Assembly: GCA_019454205.1 (NCBI GenBank) | Contig: CP075369.1 | Span: forward strand, 2,046,001-2,110,000 | Direction: 5' to 3' | From: Xanthobacteraceae bacterium | GTDB taxonomy: Bacteria; Pseudomonadota; Alphaproteobacteria; Rhizobiales; Xanthobacteraceae | Length of the DNA stretch: 64,000 nt | Made by a program: the position numbers and the translations under genes | Shown here: piece after piece, positions 28,748 through 36,977 of the stretch | How the letters are laid out: the number at the start of each line of letters is the position of its first letter | Position numbering within the stretch: position 1 is the stretch's first letter | The notes under the pieces: generated by a model | What the model was told of the DNA's origin: nothing | What the model saw: only the letters and a program-made list of their open reading frames with translations | The model's database searches: none

Positions 28748-29296
28748 ATGCAAGCCGGCATCATCAAGATCGGCATCCTCAATATCTCGGACCGCGCAAG
28801 CAGCGGCATATACGAAGACCTCAACGGGCCTGCCATCGAAGAATATCTCGCCGAGATTCTAACCTCGCCGTGGCAGCCGCTTCGCCGCGTGATCGCGGAC
28901 GGCATGGAGAATGTGCGCAATCATTTGGTCGAACTCACGGACAATGAAGATTGCGCGCTGATCCTGACCGCGGGCGGCACCGGCCCTGCACCACGCGACC
29001 TTACGCCCGAAGCGACGATGGCCGCCTGCACGAAATTGCTTCCAGGCTTCGGAGAACTGATGCGATCGATCAGCCTGAAACAGGTTCCAACCGCGATTCT
29101 CTCGAGGCAAATGGCGGGAATTCGCAGCAATACGTTGATCGTGAACCTGCCCGGCAGGCCGCAATCGATCCGCGTATGCCTCGACGCGATTTTCCCGGCG
29201 ATCCCTTATTGTCTGGACCTGATCGGAAGACCGGGAATGCTTACGCGCCCCGAGCGCTGCAAGGCATTCCGCCCCGGTCAGCCTGTTCCCGCCTGA
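28748..29296 (+). CDS. mogA: Molybdopterin adenylyltransferase
   Basis: A 182-residue MogA/MoaB-family protein that adenylylates molybdopterin before molybdate insertion. KIGILNISDRASSGIYEDLNGPAI opens the domain, and LTAGGTGPAPRDLTPEAT is the MPT-binding motif. Two ATGs occur (28742, 28748); GGAG is 8 bases from the second and only 2 from the first, so 28748 is preferred. It follows the hemerythrin gene by 14 bases and supplies cofactor for NarG nearby. Confidence 0.9.
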   Translation: MQAGIIKIGILNISDRASSGIYEDLNGPAIEEYLAEILTSPWQPLRRVIADGMENVRNHLVELTDNEDCALILTAGGTGPAPRDLTPEATMAACTKLLPGFGELMRSISLKQVPTAILSRQMAGIRSNTLIVNLPGRPQSIRVCLDAIFPAIPYCLDLIGRPGMLTRPERCKAFRPGQPVPA

Positions 29297-29645
29297 CAGC
29301 CCATGCGGTCAGGCCGAGAATATCCGCCGCGAATGAATCAGAGCCAGCTTTTGCGCCGCCGGTAAGACTTCATATTCCGGAAGCTCTTGCGGCCTTCGCC
29401 GGACATACCGAGATCTCCTCAGAGCCGCTTCTCCGCGCACGTTTACTCCTTACCCTCCGGGTCACGGCGATCGAAGCGCGGGCTAAGATCTCCTATTCGC
29501 TCGCATTTTTGTCGAGTGAACCGGCGGCATCAAGAAGTATCTGCTGCTGCGATGCAGCATGATGCCAAGGGGCCGCGAGGTACGCGGGTATGACTAACGC
29601 TACAAGGATGGACTGTAAGCGCAGGCCAGCAGGAGACGGCGGCGC
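29297..29645. other. Intergenic stretch with no recognised gene
   Basis: About 350 bases between mogA and the convergent DUF2478 gene. Short frames exist on both strands without good ribosome sites or recognisable content. No clear hairpin-plus-U terminator, no Moco-riboswitch-like fold and no FNR box were found. Confidence 0.5.
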
Positions 29646-30185
29646 TCAGCCCGCGAGCCTGAATTCATGCGAGGCAACGGATCGCCACCAGTTGTCGATT
29701 GCACCGGCATCCGGCGGCAGCAGTTCATAATACGGAGCAGCAAAAGCGTCCCATTCGTTCTGGAACATCGGCGCCACGGAAGTCAGGATGGGCACCTCGA
29801 TTTCAATAGCAGCGACAAATGCTGACGTAAGGCCGCTCCCGCCGATCTCCAGCTTGCCGAATTTGCTCAATACGACCAGATCGCATCCGGGGCGGATATC
29901 GCGGCGGATCGACTCGCAAGCCGTGACCACGCCGGCGGGGTCGAGACAACAAGCGTCCGAACCGCGGCCAAGACTCTGATAGATGACGTGGCGGCGCCCG
30001 CTAGGAATTTCGACAAGCTCACCGCCGCCACAAGCGCGCTGCGCTTGCTCCTGACAGTCTTCTATAACGCCTACGACCATCGCCGATTTACGCCAGCGGG
30101 CTTCCAGTTCCCGGAATAGCCCCTGGATTTCGGCAGTCGCCGCGCCCTGAACTGCGGCGATTTTCTTGGCATATCGCTTGGTCAT
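29646..30185 (-). CDS. DUF2478 protein (molybdenum-associated)
   Basis: A 179-residue cytoplasmic protein of the DUF2478 family, often encoded beside molybdate transport genes and related to nucleotide-binding THEP1-like folds. Family segments visible are VVGVIEDCQEQ near residue 37, RRDIRPGCDLVVLSKFGKLE near 95-115 and EVPILTSVAPMFQNEWDAFA near 130. The canonical P-loop is not evident. A ModE-like Mo-box is centred 56 bases upstream, supporting a molybdate-linked function. Confidence 0.8.
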   Translation of the reverse strand: MTKRYAKKIAAVQGAATAEIQGLFRELEARWRKSAMVVGVIEDCQEQAQRACGGGELVEIPSGRRHVIYQSLGRGSDACCLDPAGVVTACESIRRDIRPGCDLVVLSKFGKLEIGGSGLTSAFVAAIEIEVPILTSVAPMFQNEWDAFAAPYYELLPPDAGAIDNWWRSVASHEFRLAG

Positions 30186-30229
30186 ACCAGCCTACCCCGC
30201 TGCATCGGGAATGCCGTAGTACGCGACAG

Positions 30230-30253
30230 CGATATATGCAACTGAACATAACG
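30230..30253. promoter_or_regulatory. ModE-like Mo-box before the DUF2478 gene
   Basis: CGATATAT-N8-ACATAACG: two 8-base arms matching at 6 of 8 positions with an 8-base spacer. From memory, the right arm and the 8-8-8 layout match the operator of the E. coli molybdate transport operon. Location before a molybdenum-associated gene fits. Confidence 0.55.
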
Positions 30254-30291
30254 TGAGTAGATGCATACTGCGCTGATGTGACACTGGGCGG

Positions 30292-31194
30292 TTACGATGA
30301 TGGTTTCTCGTCCGGGTTGAGAGCTTTCGCGCAGGCCATAAGCGCTTCCGTCATGAGCGATACCGGCTCGCGGTCGGACACGACGAGACCGATCGTCTGG
30401 CTGTGCACTGGCTCCGTGAGTTGAAGAACCGCGATCTCGTTCTCGTTCGAGAAAATCCGCGCAAAGGTATGAGGGACGATGCTCGACCAACTCCCCTCCA
30501 GGACGTGGGCGCAAATGCCTGCGAAGGAATTGCTGACCATCGTCGGTCCCAGCGAAAACCCCTTCGACTTCGCGAGATCGTTGATGATGCGCCGGTTCTG
30601 CATATCCTCGCTGAGCAGACACAGGTTTTCCTGAACCGCCTCGCGCCAGGTAATCGACTTCCGACGGGCACGCGGATTACCAGCGCGCGTAATGAAGACG
30701 AACTTCTCGCGATATAGCGGAATGCAGCGGACATGACTCAGCGGTTCGTTGTCGAGATAGGTAATCCCGCCATCGAGTTCGAAAGCGTCGAGTCCACGCT
30801 CGATCGTACGGGAATCCACGGACCGGATATCGAACATCACCTTGGGATGCGCAGCCCGGAATGGTGCTGTCAGATGCGCAATCGATGGCATGGCTGCCGG
30901 AATGACGCCAAGCCTAAGGACTCCGCTCAATTCACTACGAAGCGCAGCCAGCTCCTGTTTGAGACTTTCATAATCCGCCAGCGTTTGTTGTGCCCATACC
31001 AGAACGCGCCTGCCTTCCGGAGTCAGGCCGACAAAACGATGGCCCCTTTCGACTAGGGGAACCTCCAGAGATTCTTCGAGACTGCGGATCGCCATCGACA
31101 ATGTCGGCTGCGTCACGTCGCAAACCTTCGCCGCGCGCGAAAAATGGCCTTCCTTCGCCAGTGCGACAAAATACCGGAGATGCGGAGCAAACAT
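30292..31194 (-). CDS. LysR-family transcriptional regulator
   Basis: A 300-residue LTTR. The helix-turn-helix is HLRYFVALAKEGHFSRAAKVCDVTQPTLSMAIRSLEESL (about residues 5-43), followed by a two-lobe co-inducer domain (LRLGVIPAAMPSIAHLTAPF...). The longer frame upstream of ATG 31194 has no family similarity. The wing sequence resembles regulators linked to formate dehydrogenase genes (FdsR-like), but no such genes are in the window. A Mo-box lies 22-45 bases upstream of the start. Confidence 0.85.
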   Translation of the reverse strand: MFAPHLRYFVALAKEGHFSRAAKVCDVTQPTLSMAIRSLEESLEVPLVERGHRFVGLTPEGRRVLVWAQQTLADYESLKQELAALRSELSGVLRLGVIPAAMPSIAHLTAPFRAAHPKVMFDIRSVDSRTIERGLDAFELDGGITYLDNEPLSHVRCIPLYREKFVFITRAGNPRARRKSITWREAVQENLCLLSEDMQNRRIINDLAKSKGFSLGPTMVSNSFAGICAHVLEGSWSSIVPHTFARIFSNENEIAVLQLTEPVHSQTIGLVVSDREPVSLMTEALMACAKALNPDEKPSS

Positions 31195-31215
31195 TCGCTG
31201 AAGTCCTGCGCGGCA

Positions 31216-31239
31216 CGCTATATGATCTGATATATATCG
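31216..31239. promoter_or_regulatory. ModE-like Mo-box before the LysR gene
   Basis: CGCTATAT-N8-ATATATCG: 8-base arms that are inverted repeats at 7 of 8 positions with an 8-base spacer, the same layout as the site at 30230-30253. It sits close to the LysR start, where binding of a ModE-type protein would affect its promoter. Confidence 0.55.
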
Positions 31240-31352
31240 CCCGCAAACAGGAAAAGACGAATCCTTGCGTTCAATGATCCGAGAGAAAAGATTTATCGAT
31301 TCCAAACTAGAATGGCGCCATTCTTTCCGCGCTTCGGGACTTCGTCCGCTCG

Positions 31353-31700
31353 ATGAGTAACATTGCGCAAGTACCGTTGTTTTCTTACGGCACGCTCCGT
31401 CAGGAAAATGTTCAAATGGCTTCCTTCGGACGCCTGCTCGAAGGTACGCCGGATTCTCTGTCCGGCTTTGCAACCGTAATGATCAGGATCAACGACCCTG
31501 AAGTCGTCGCAAAAAGCGGCGCAGAGTTTCATCCAATGGTTCTCAAAACCGATAATCCGGAAGATGAGGTCCACGGCATACTGTTCATGATTACCGAAAT
31601 CGAGCTTCGGGCGGCGGACGACTATGAAGTCGACGATTACAAACGGATTCAGGTCGTCCTGAAATCCGGCAAAAATGCCTGGGTGTATGTGAAGTCGTAA
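31353..31700 (+). CDS. Gamma-glutamylcyclotransferase-like (AIG2/GGCT) protein
   Basis: A 115-residue protein of the GGCT-like fold. The family substrate loop is LFSYGTLR near residue 9-16, and a conserved acidic position is in LRAADDYEVDDYKRI near 86-100. Such proteins cleave gamma-glutamyl amines or peptides to 5-oxoproline; many bacterial members are uncharacterised. The ATG at 31353 lacks a strong Shine-Dalgarno but the motif is only 9 residues in, so the start must be near here. Stands alone, convergent with soxZ. Confidence 0.8.
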   Translation: MSNIAQVPLFSYGTLRQENVQMASFGRLLEGTPDSLSGFATVMIRINDPEVVAKSGAEFHPMVLKTDNPEDEVHGILFMITEIELRAADDYEVDDYKRIQVVLKSGKNAWVYVKS

Positions 31701-31725
31701 ACAACCCCGCGCAACGGCGCAGGAT

Positions 31726-32052
31726 TCAGGCCAGCGTTATCTTTTCGACCGCTTCGATCGTCGACTTGTCGTCGTCGGTCCAGACCATTTTCAGGTCCCC
31801 AGCCTCCTCCGCCTTGAAGCGGAATTCGAGGTAGGGATTGATGGCGACGCCGGTTTCCAGGTCCCAGGTAACGACGGACTTTCCGTTCAGGGTGCAGACG
31901 AACTTATTGATGATCTTGCGAGGGATCAGCTCACCGCTTGCCCGCTTGCGCATGCCGGTTTCCATCGCATGCGTCACCAGCGCGCGCACGACGACGACTT
32001 CACCCTTTTTGGGCGAGCGATTGCTGAGCCATATGCGCGGGGGTGTCGACAT
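31726..32052 (-). CDS. soxZ: Thiosulfate oxidation carrier protein SoxZ
   Basis: A 108-residue SoxZ, the beta-sandwich partner of SoxY (RIWLSNRSPKKGEVVVVRALVTHAMETGMRK near the N-terminus; WTDDDKSTIEAVEKITL at the end). No signal peptide, as usual, because it is exported with SoxY. ATG 32052 fits the family length; the longer frame runs into soxY. It starts 4 bases after the soxY stop. Confidence 0.93.
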   Translation of the reverse strand: MSTPPRIWLSNRSPKKGEVVVVRALVTHAMETGMRKRASGELIPRKIINKFVCTLNGKSVVTWDLETGVAINPYLEFRFKAEEAGDLKMVWTDDDKSTIEAVEKITLA

Positions 32053-32056
32053 CGTT

Positions 32057-32497
32057 CTAGCCTCCGCAACCGCCGGCGGTAACCGTGACTTCCTTGCGGG
32101 AAATAAACACGGAACCATCGTTCATCTTCGCAAGCAGCGTTACATGCTGCGTTTCGGCGAGGCGGATGCGTGTGGAAAACTGCGGCACTGCAAGTCCCGG
32201 CTCGAAAGTGAAACGGCAGACCAGCGGCCGCGGATTGCCTTCGGCAATCAGAATGACTTCGCGGCAATAGGATTGCGCCGTCATCGGGCTGTCGATCTTG
32301 ATGCCGACCGGAACCGCATTTGGATTGTCTGCGGTAAACGGAATATCCAGATCGGCCCTTCCCTGCAGCGGCGTATTGCCCGCCGCGAACTCGTCGATGA
32401 TGCCTTTGACGGGACTCTGCGCGAACACGGGAGCCGCCGCGACACTGATCGCAAAAGCCCCCGCACCTGCCAGCGCAGCACGTCTTGAAAGGTTCAT
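32057..32497 (-). CDS. soxY: Thiosulfate oxidation carrier protein SoxY
   Basis: A 146-residue periplasmic carrier with a twin-arginine-like signal (MNLSRRAALAGAGAFAISVA, cleavage near PVFA-Q) and the C-terminal swinging arm GGCGG whose cysteine carries the sulfur substrate. It forms the SoxYZ carrier. The window has no soxXA, soxB or soxCD, so here the carrier may pair with the flavoprotein encoded upstream, or with Sox enzymes elsewhere on the genome. Confidence 0.94.
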   Translation of the reverse strand: MNLSRRAALAGAGAFAISVAAAPVFAQSPVKGIIDEFAAGNTPLQGRADLDIPFTADNPNAVPVGIKIDSPMTAQSYCREVILIAEGNPRPLVCRFTFEPGLAVPQFSTRIRLAETQHVTLLAKMNDGSVFISRKEVTVTAGGCGG

Positions 32498-32512
32498 TCC
32501 GGACTCCGTTAT

Positions 32513-32538
32513 GCGGCGCGCGCTTTCACGCGCGCCGC
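32513..32538 (-). other. Intra-operon hairpin between fccB-like gene and soxY
   Basis: A perfect 10-bp stem (GCGGCGCGCG and its complement) with a 6-base loop fills the 50-base gap between the flavoprotein stop and soxY. No U run follows on the minus strand; it probably modulates mRNA stability or partial termination. Confidence 0.6.
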
Positions 32539-32547
32539 AAGCGGGGA

Positions 32548-33876
32548 TTACGCTAGGAAGTCACTATACATCCTTTGCGCCCATTTGAAGTCCTCCTCCA
32601 AAAGGGCCGGCGTGCGGACATCGATGTCGATCTGCGTCTGCTTGATCGTGCCGTCCGAGAGCAGTTCATAATCGAACTGCACCGAGATCGCTTCGCGGGG
32701 GCTGCCGTTGACCAGCATGTAGCAAAGGTTGTCGGGCAGCTTCACCGTCACCTGGTTCCCGGCGAGACGCTCGCCGATGTAACCGGCGACGATCTTGCCG
32801 ACGAAGTTCGCAACATGCGCGCTCTTCGGGTAGTGGCCGAACTGCTTCGACACCGCGCCCATCGCGTCACCGACGACATAAACCCGGTCGTCGCCCTGCG
32901 CGTGCAGGAGCGTCGGATGGATCGCCGCCCAGTTGGTCGGCTTGCCCTCCGGCGTCTTGCCAATGAGGTCGGCGCTCCAGACCATGTTGCCGGCTTGATG
33001 CGGAGGCATCAGGATCGCGTCGTCGAACTTGAAGTCGCCGACCGCGGTCTTGATTTCCTTCTTGAACGGATCGACTTCCTTGATGCCGGCATTCGGAACG
33101 TACTGGATGATGTCCGGATAAAGCTCGTCGAAAGCTGCCTTGAAGCCACCACCGATCGGCATGATCCGCGGCTTCGGATCGAGAATGACGACCTTGCCGG
33201 GGATTTTGTTTGTCTTCATGTGCCACGCGATAACGCATGCCCGCTCATACGGCGACGGCGGGCAGCGATGCGGCGGCGGCGGCAGCGTCATCACCATGGT
33301 GCCGCCCTTGAAGTTGCGGATCTTGTTCTTCACCGCCATCGCCTGCGTGCTTGGGATATAGGCAGACGGATAGTTATTGCGCGTGTAATCGATCGCCTTC
33401 TTGTCGTTGCCGAACCAGACGTCATAGGCATCACGAATACCATCCGAGATGATGAGGTAGTCGTATTCGATCGTGCCTGCCGAAGTGCGGACGCGACGCT
33501 TGTCGCGCTCGATGTTCGTGATCTCGGTTTGAATCAGCTGATAGCCATACTTGCGCGCAGGCAAAAGCATGTCGTGCATCAGATAGGCGCTGTCGACGAT
33601 ATCGAGGATCCATTTGTTGCTGATCGGGCATGACCAGAAAAACGGGTTGCGTTCGAGCACCACGACTTCGGCATTCGGCGCGAGGTCACGCAGATGACGC
33701 GCGGCGGAAAGGCCGCCCCATCCGCCGCCCGCGATCACGACGCGCGGCGCTTTGCCTTTCGGCATGATTTCGGTGGTGTTGTCCAGAATAGTCGGCGCTG
33801 CCAGCGCGCCGGGCGTAGTTGCGGCGACCGTTATGGCGCCGGCCGACGCGCCAATAAATCCGCGACGATTGATCAT
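32548..33876 (-). CDS. FccB-like flavoprotein, sulfide dehydrogenase family
   Basis: A 442-residue secreted FAD enzyme. N-terminal NRRGFIGASAGAITVAA is a Tat-like signal; VVIAGGGWGGLSAARHL is the FAD-binding Rossmann motif. Cysteines expected for a redox disulfide occur in FWSCPISNKW and in the HRCPPSPYERAC segment; YVVGDAMG is the second FAD contact. The family oxidises sulfide or related sulfur compounds and passes electrons to a cytochrome c. Strong GGGAGGG ribosome site. It heads an operon with soxYZ and is divergent from a second fccB, so the two may use different donors. Confidence 0.85.
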   Translation of the reverse strand: MINRRGFIGASAGAITVAATTPGALAAPTILDNTTEIMPKGKAPRVVIAGGGWGGLSAARHLRDLAPNAEVVVLERNPFFWSCPISNKWILDIVDSAYLMHDMLLPARKYGYQLIQTEITNIERDKRRVRTSAGTIEYDYLIISDGIRDAYDVWFGNDKKAIDYTRNNYPSAYIPSTQAMAVKNKIRNFKGGTMVMTLPPPPHRCPPSPYERACVIAWHMKTNKIPGKVVILDPKPRIMPIGGGFKAAFDELYPDIIQYVPNAGIKEVDPFKKEIKTAVGDFKFDDAILMPPHQAGNMVWSADLIGKTPEGKPTNWAAIHPTLLHAQGDDRVYVVGDAMGAVSKQFGHYPKSAHVANFVGKIVAGYIGERLAGNQVTVKLPDNLCYMLVNGSPREAISVQFDYELLSDGTIKQTQIDIDVRTPALLEEDFKWAQRMYSDFLA

Positions 33877-34207
33877 CGCTTCCCTCCTAGGGCTAAATTT
33901 TTTTGATTGGCCGACCGGCCCGCTCGCGAAAACGCTGACTGAATCAAGCGTCCGCTAGTGATGAAACTGTAGGCAATAGGCTTTCTTACTGTCAAACTTT
34001 TTTATGTGACTTTCATGCGTTACTAAAATTTTTTTACGTAACGGAGGTAATTCTGATTTGTTTTTTCGTGCGGTTTCTTCTTCGCGCTCAATGATTTCCG
34101 CCCGAAAAACAATGTGCGATTCAATTTGAGGCAAATATTGCTGGGGCGATTGTTTAGTGTAGAATAATAATAAATACAAAGAACGATTGTTGATTATGGA
34201 GGAGCGC
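33877..34207. promoter_or_regulatory. AT-rich divergent intergenic region of the sulfur locus
   Basis: About 330 bases, clearly richer in A/T than neighbours, between the two divergent sulfur operons. It contains an inverted repeat CGTTAC-N14-GTAACG at 34018-34043, a candidate operator. Promoters for both directions are expected here, but no -35/-10 pair is distinctive enough to call. Confidence 0.5.
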
Positions 34208-34519
34208 ATGGGCTGGAAATCATCTGCCGCCGCAACGGCATTACTTCTTCTTGCATGGGCCGCACCGGCTTCCGCGCAAAGCACGCAGGACGCGGCCGTT
34301 CTCGCCGGACCTTGCGCGAGTTGTCATGGCACCGACGGTAAGTCGCGAACCAAGATTCCGTCTCTTGCAGGCCGTCCGGCATCGACGCTCGCTGCCCTGC
34401 TGAAATCCTTCAAGAGCGAGACGCCGCCTCCCGGCACCACTGTCATGACCCGCATCGCCAATGGTTACACCGACGCGCAAATCGAAGAACTCGCCAAATT
34501 TTTCGCAGGGGTGAAGTGA
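34208..34519 (+). CDS. Secreted monohaem cytochrome c (FccA-like)
   Basis: A 103-residue class I cytochrome c. Signal peptide MGWKSSAAATALLLLAWAAP, cleaved near SAQ; haem motif CASCH at residues 36-40; a distal Met candidate in TTVMTRIANGY. GGAGG lies 5 bases before ATG 34208, which decides this start. Its stop overlaps the following fccB start as TGATG, so it is the likely electron-accepting subunit of that flavocytochrome. Confidence 0.88.
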   Translation: MGWKSSAAATALLLLAWAAPASAQSTQDAAVLAGPCASCHGTDGKSRTKIPSLAGRPASTLAALLKSFKSETPPPGTTVMTRIANGYTDAQIEELAKFFAGVK

Positions 34520-35811
34520 TGAACAGAACCATGATTTCTCGCCGCCGCGCCTTGCAGGTTCTTGGTGGAGCTGGTGCAGGCCTGATGTCGCTGTCCATGC
34601 CGGCCATCGCGCAAGGCGTAGCCGGGCGTGTCGTCGTGATCGGCGGCGGCTTTGGCGGTGCAACCGCTGCGAAATACATCAAGCGTGCGAACCCGAAAAT
34701 CCAGGTGACGCTCGTCGAACCACTTACCCGCTATTACACCTGCCCGTTCACGAACCTGCATTTCGGCGGGCTGCGCACCTTCGAGCAGCAGGGCCACAAC
34801 TTCAACGAACTGCGCGCGCTCGGGGTGCAGGTCGTCCACGCGCTCGCGAACGATGTCGACAACAAAAAGAAGACCGTGACCCTCGCAGGCGGTCGCGTTC
34901 TTCAATACGACAAGCTGGTGCTCTCCCCCGGCATCGACATCCGCTGGGGAACGCTCAAGGGCTACGATCAGGCGGCCGCGCAACTTGCCCCTCATGCCTG
35001 GCAGGCAGGCCCGCAGACCGTGCTTCTCAAGCGCCAGCTGGATGCAATGCCGGATGGCGGTCTCTTTATTCTGAGCGCACCGGAAAACCCGTTCCGTTGC
35101 CCGCCCGGACCCTATGAACGCGTCTCGATGGTCGCGCATTACTTCAAGACGAAGAAGCCGAAGTCGAAGATCCTCGTGCTCGACGCGAAAGAAAACTTCT
35201 CGAAGCAGGGGCTTTTCCTCGACGGCTGGAAGAAGTTCTACGGCGACATGATCGAGTGGGTACCACTCTCCAAGGACGGCAAGGTAGTGCGCGTCGATGC
35301 AAAAGCTCGCGAGGTCGAAACCGAGTTCGGCAAGAAGCATAAAGCTGCCGTGCTCAACGTTGTGCCGCCGCAGAAGGCCGGTTTCATCGCCGACCGTGCC
35401 GGCGTCACCGCGCAGAGCGGATGGGTGCCGGTGAAGGCACAGACCTTCGAGTCCGCACAAGTCGCCGACATCTATGTCGCGGGCGATGCCACCATCGCGG
35501 CACCAATGCCGAAATCGGGCTTCTGCGCGAACGCGCAGGGCAAGGTTGCAGCAACGGCCATCGTAGCCTCGCTGGCGGGACAACCCGCGCCGAGCGCCTC
35601 CTGGGCCAACACTTGCTACAGCCTGATCGCGCCGGACTACGGCATTTCGGTCGCAGGCGTCTATGGCGTGCAGGAAGGCAAGATCGTCGAGATGAAAGGC
35701 GGCGGGGTCAGCCCGCGCGAGGCTTCCCCTGAATTCCGCAAGCTGGAGGCGGAGTACGGCGTAGCCTGGTACAACTCGATCTCGAACGACGCCTGGGGCA
35801 CCAAGGCATAG
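34519..35811 (+). CDS. fccB: Flavocytochrome c sulfide dehydrogenase flavoprotein subunit
   Basis: A 430-residue secreted FAD protein that oxidises sulfide to sulfur in the periplasm. Twin-arginine signal ISRRRALQVLGGAGAGLM; FAD site VVVIGGGFGGATAAKYI; redox cysteines in TRYYTCPFTN and the C-terminal NTCYSLIAPDYGIS that is typical of FccB; YVAGDATI near the second FAD loop. Coupled to the preceding cytochrome gene, followed after 39 bases by a thiosulfate-transporter gene. Confidence 0.9.
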   Translation: MNRTMISRRRALQVLGGAGAGLMSLSMPAIAQGVAGRVVVIGGGFGGATAAKYIKRANPKIQVTLVEPLTRYYTCPFTNLHFGGLRTFEQQGHNFNELRALGVQVVHALANDVDNKKKTVTLAGGRVLQYDKLVLSPGIDIRWGTLKGYDQAAAQLAPHAWQAGPQTVLLKRQLDAMPDGGLFILSAPENPFRCPPGPYERVSMVAHYFKTKKPKSKILVLDAKENFSKQGLFLDGWKKFYGDMIEWVPLSKDGKVVRVDAKAREVETEFGKKHKAAVLNVVPPQKAGFIADRAGVTAQSGWVPVKAQTFESAQVADIYVAGDATIAAPMPKSGFCANAQGKVAATAIVASLAGQPAPSASWANTCYSLIAPDYGISVAGVYGVQEGKIVEMKGGGVSPREASPEFRKLEAEYGVAWYNSISNDAWGTKA

Positions 35812-35850
35812 GCACTTGATCGCTGCGAACCGGCCCAGTAAGCGGGAAGA

Positions 35851-36897
35851 ATGTCTGCTTCGACACTCTCGCTCTGGGCCGGTTTCGTTATCGGCATTGC
35901 CTTTGGCATCACTGTGCAACGCACGGGCTTTTGCCTGAACAACGCATTTCGCGGGTTGTTCGTAACCGGCGACCGGAGGAAAATCGCATCCTTCGCGCTT
36001 GCAATGGCGGTCGCCGTGCTCGCCACGCAGATTTGCGAGACGCTTGGCCTAATCGACCTTCGCCGCGCGATTTATCTTTCCGCATCGCTGTCATGGCTCG
36101 CAATCCCGCTTGGCGGCGCGATCTTCGGCTATGGCATGATCGCATCGAACGGCTGCGGCGCGCGTTCGCTCGTCCTCATGGGACAGGGCAACCTGCGCTC
36201 CTTCGTCGTGCTGCTCTGCCTCGGCATCGCCGCTTACGCGACGCTGAGCGGCGTGATCGCTCCATTGCGCACCGCGCTGGCCGGTCCGACCGTGATCGCA
36301 TTCGATAAAGTGCCGTCGATCCCGCGTTATCTCGAAGCGTCACTGGGAGCGAATGCAGCGCGGTTGCTTCCGGCATTTCTATTGATGGCAATTCTCGGCA
36401 CGTTTGCCTTCTCGGTTGCCCCATTCCGCAAAAGCCCGCGCGACATCGCAGGCGGCATCGTTGTCGGACTTCTGATCGCGGCAGGATGGCTTGCAACCGG
36501 CTGGCTCGGTCAGGACGACTTCGAACCGGGACCGATTGCCTCGCTGACTTTCATCCAGCCGGTCGGCGAAACGATTCAATATGCGATGCTTGCGACCGGC
36601 GCACGGATGTCATTCGGCGTTGCCGTGGTCTGCGGTGTATTTCTTGGTGCGCTCGGCTCCGCACTCGCAACCGGAACGTATGAGTTGCAAGGCTTCAGCA
36701 AACCAACGCAGATGTTGCGCTACATGGCGGGCGGCGCCTTGATGGGTCTGGGCGGCGCGATGGCGCTCGGCTGCTCCATCGGACAAGGCTTGACCGGCCT
36801 CTCGACGCTTGCTTTCGGATCGTTTCTAGCAATCGCGGGAATTATTGCGGGATCCCTGCTGGCATTGCGTGGACCCATTCGGCTGCCGTCGCTTTGA
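35851..36897 (+). CDS. tsuA: YeeE/YedE-family transporter, thiosulfate uptake TsuA type
   Basis: A 348-residue inner-membrane protein with about nine or more hydrophobic helices and the conserved cysteine motifs of TsuA that relay thiosulfate: RTGFCLNNAFRG, ASNGCGARSLVLMGQGN and LGCSIGQGLTG. Imports thiosulfate or a related sulfur compound to the cytoplasm. Location downstream of fccB suggests it takes up oxidised sulfur products made in the periplasm. Confidence 0.88.
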   Translation: MSASTLSLWAGFVIGIAFGITVQRTGFCLNNAFRGLFVTGDRRKIASFALAMAVAVLATQICETLGLIDLRRAIYLSASLSWLAIPLGGAIFGYGMIASNGCGARSLVLMGQGNLRSFVVLLCLGIAAYATLSGVIAPLRTALAGPTVIAFDKVPSIPRYLEASLGANAARLLPAFLLMAILGTFAFSVAPFRKSPRDIAGGIVVGLLIAAGWLATGWLGQDDFEPGPIASLTFIQPVGETIQYAMLATGARMSFGVAVVCGVFLGALGSALATGTYELQGFSKPTQMLRYMAGGALMGLGGAMALGCSIGQGLTGLSTLAFGSFLAIAGIIAGSLLALRGPIRLPSL

Positions 36898-36977
36898 GTC
36901 GAAACGATCGTAGGCGCCGCAGGCCGGAAACATAGTCTGGCCGCTCGCCTATTACCCTGCCCGGCATGCAACCAGCT

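Noticed and set aside
29297..29645. Possible molybdenum-cofactor riboswitch near mogA
   Set aside because: The stretch lies downstream of mogA and upstream of no same-strand gene, and I could not see the conserved Moco riboswitch core.
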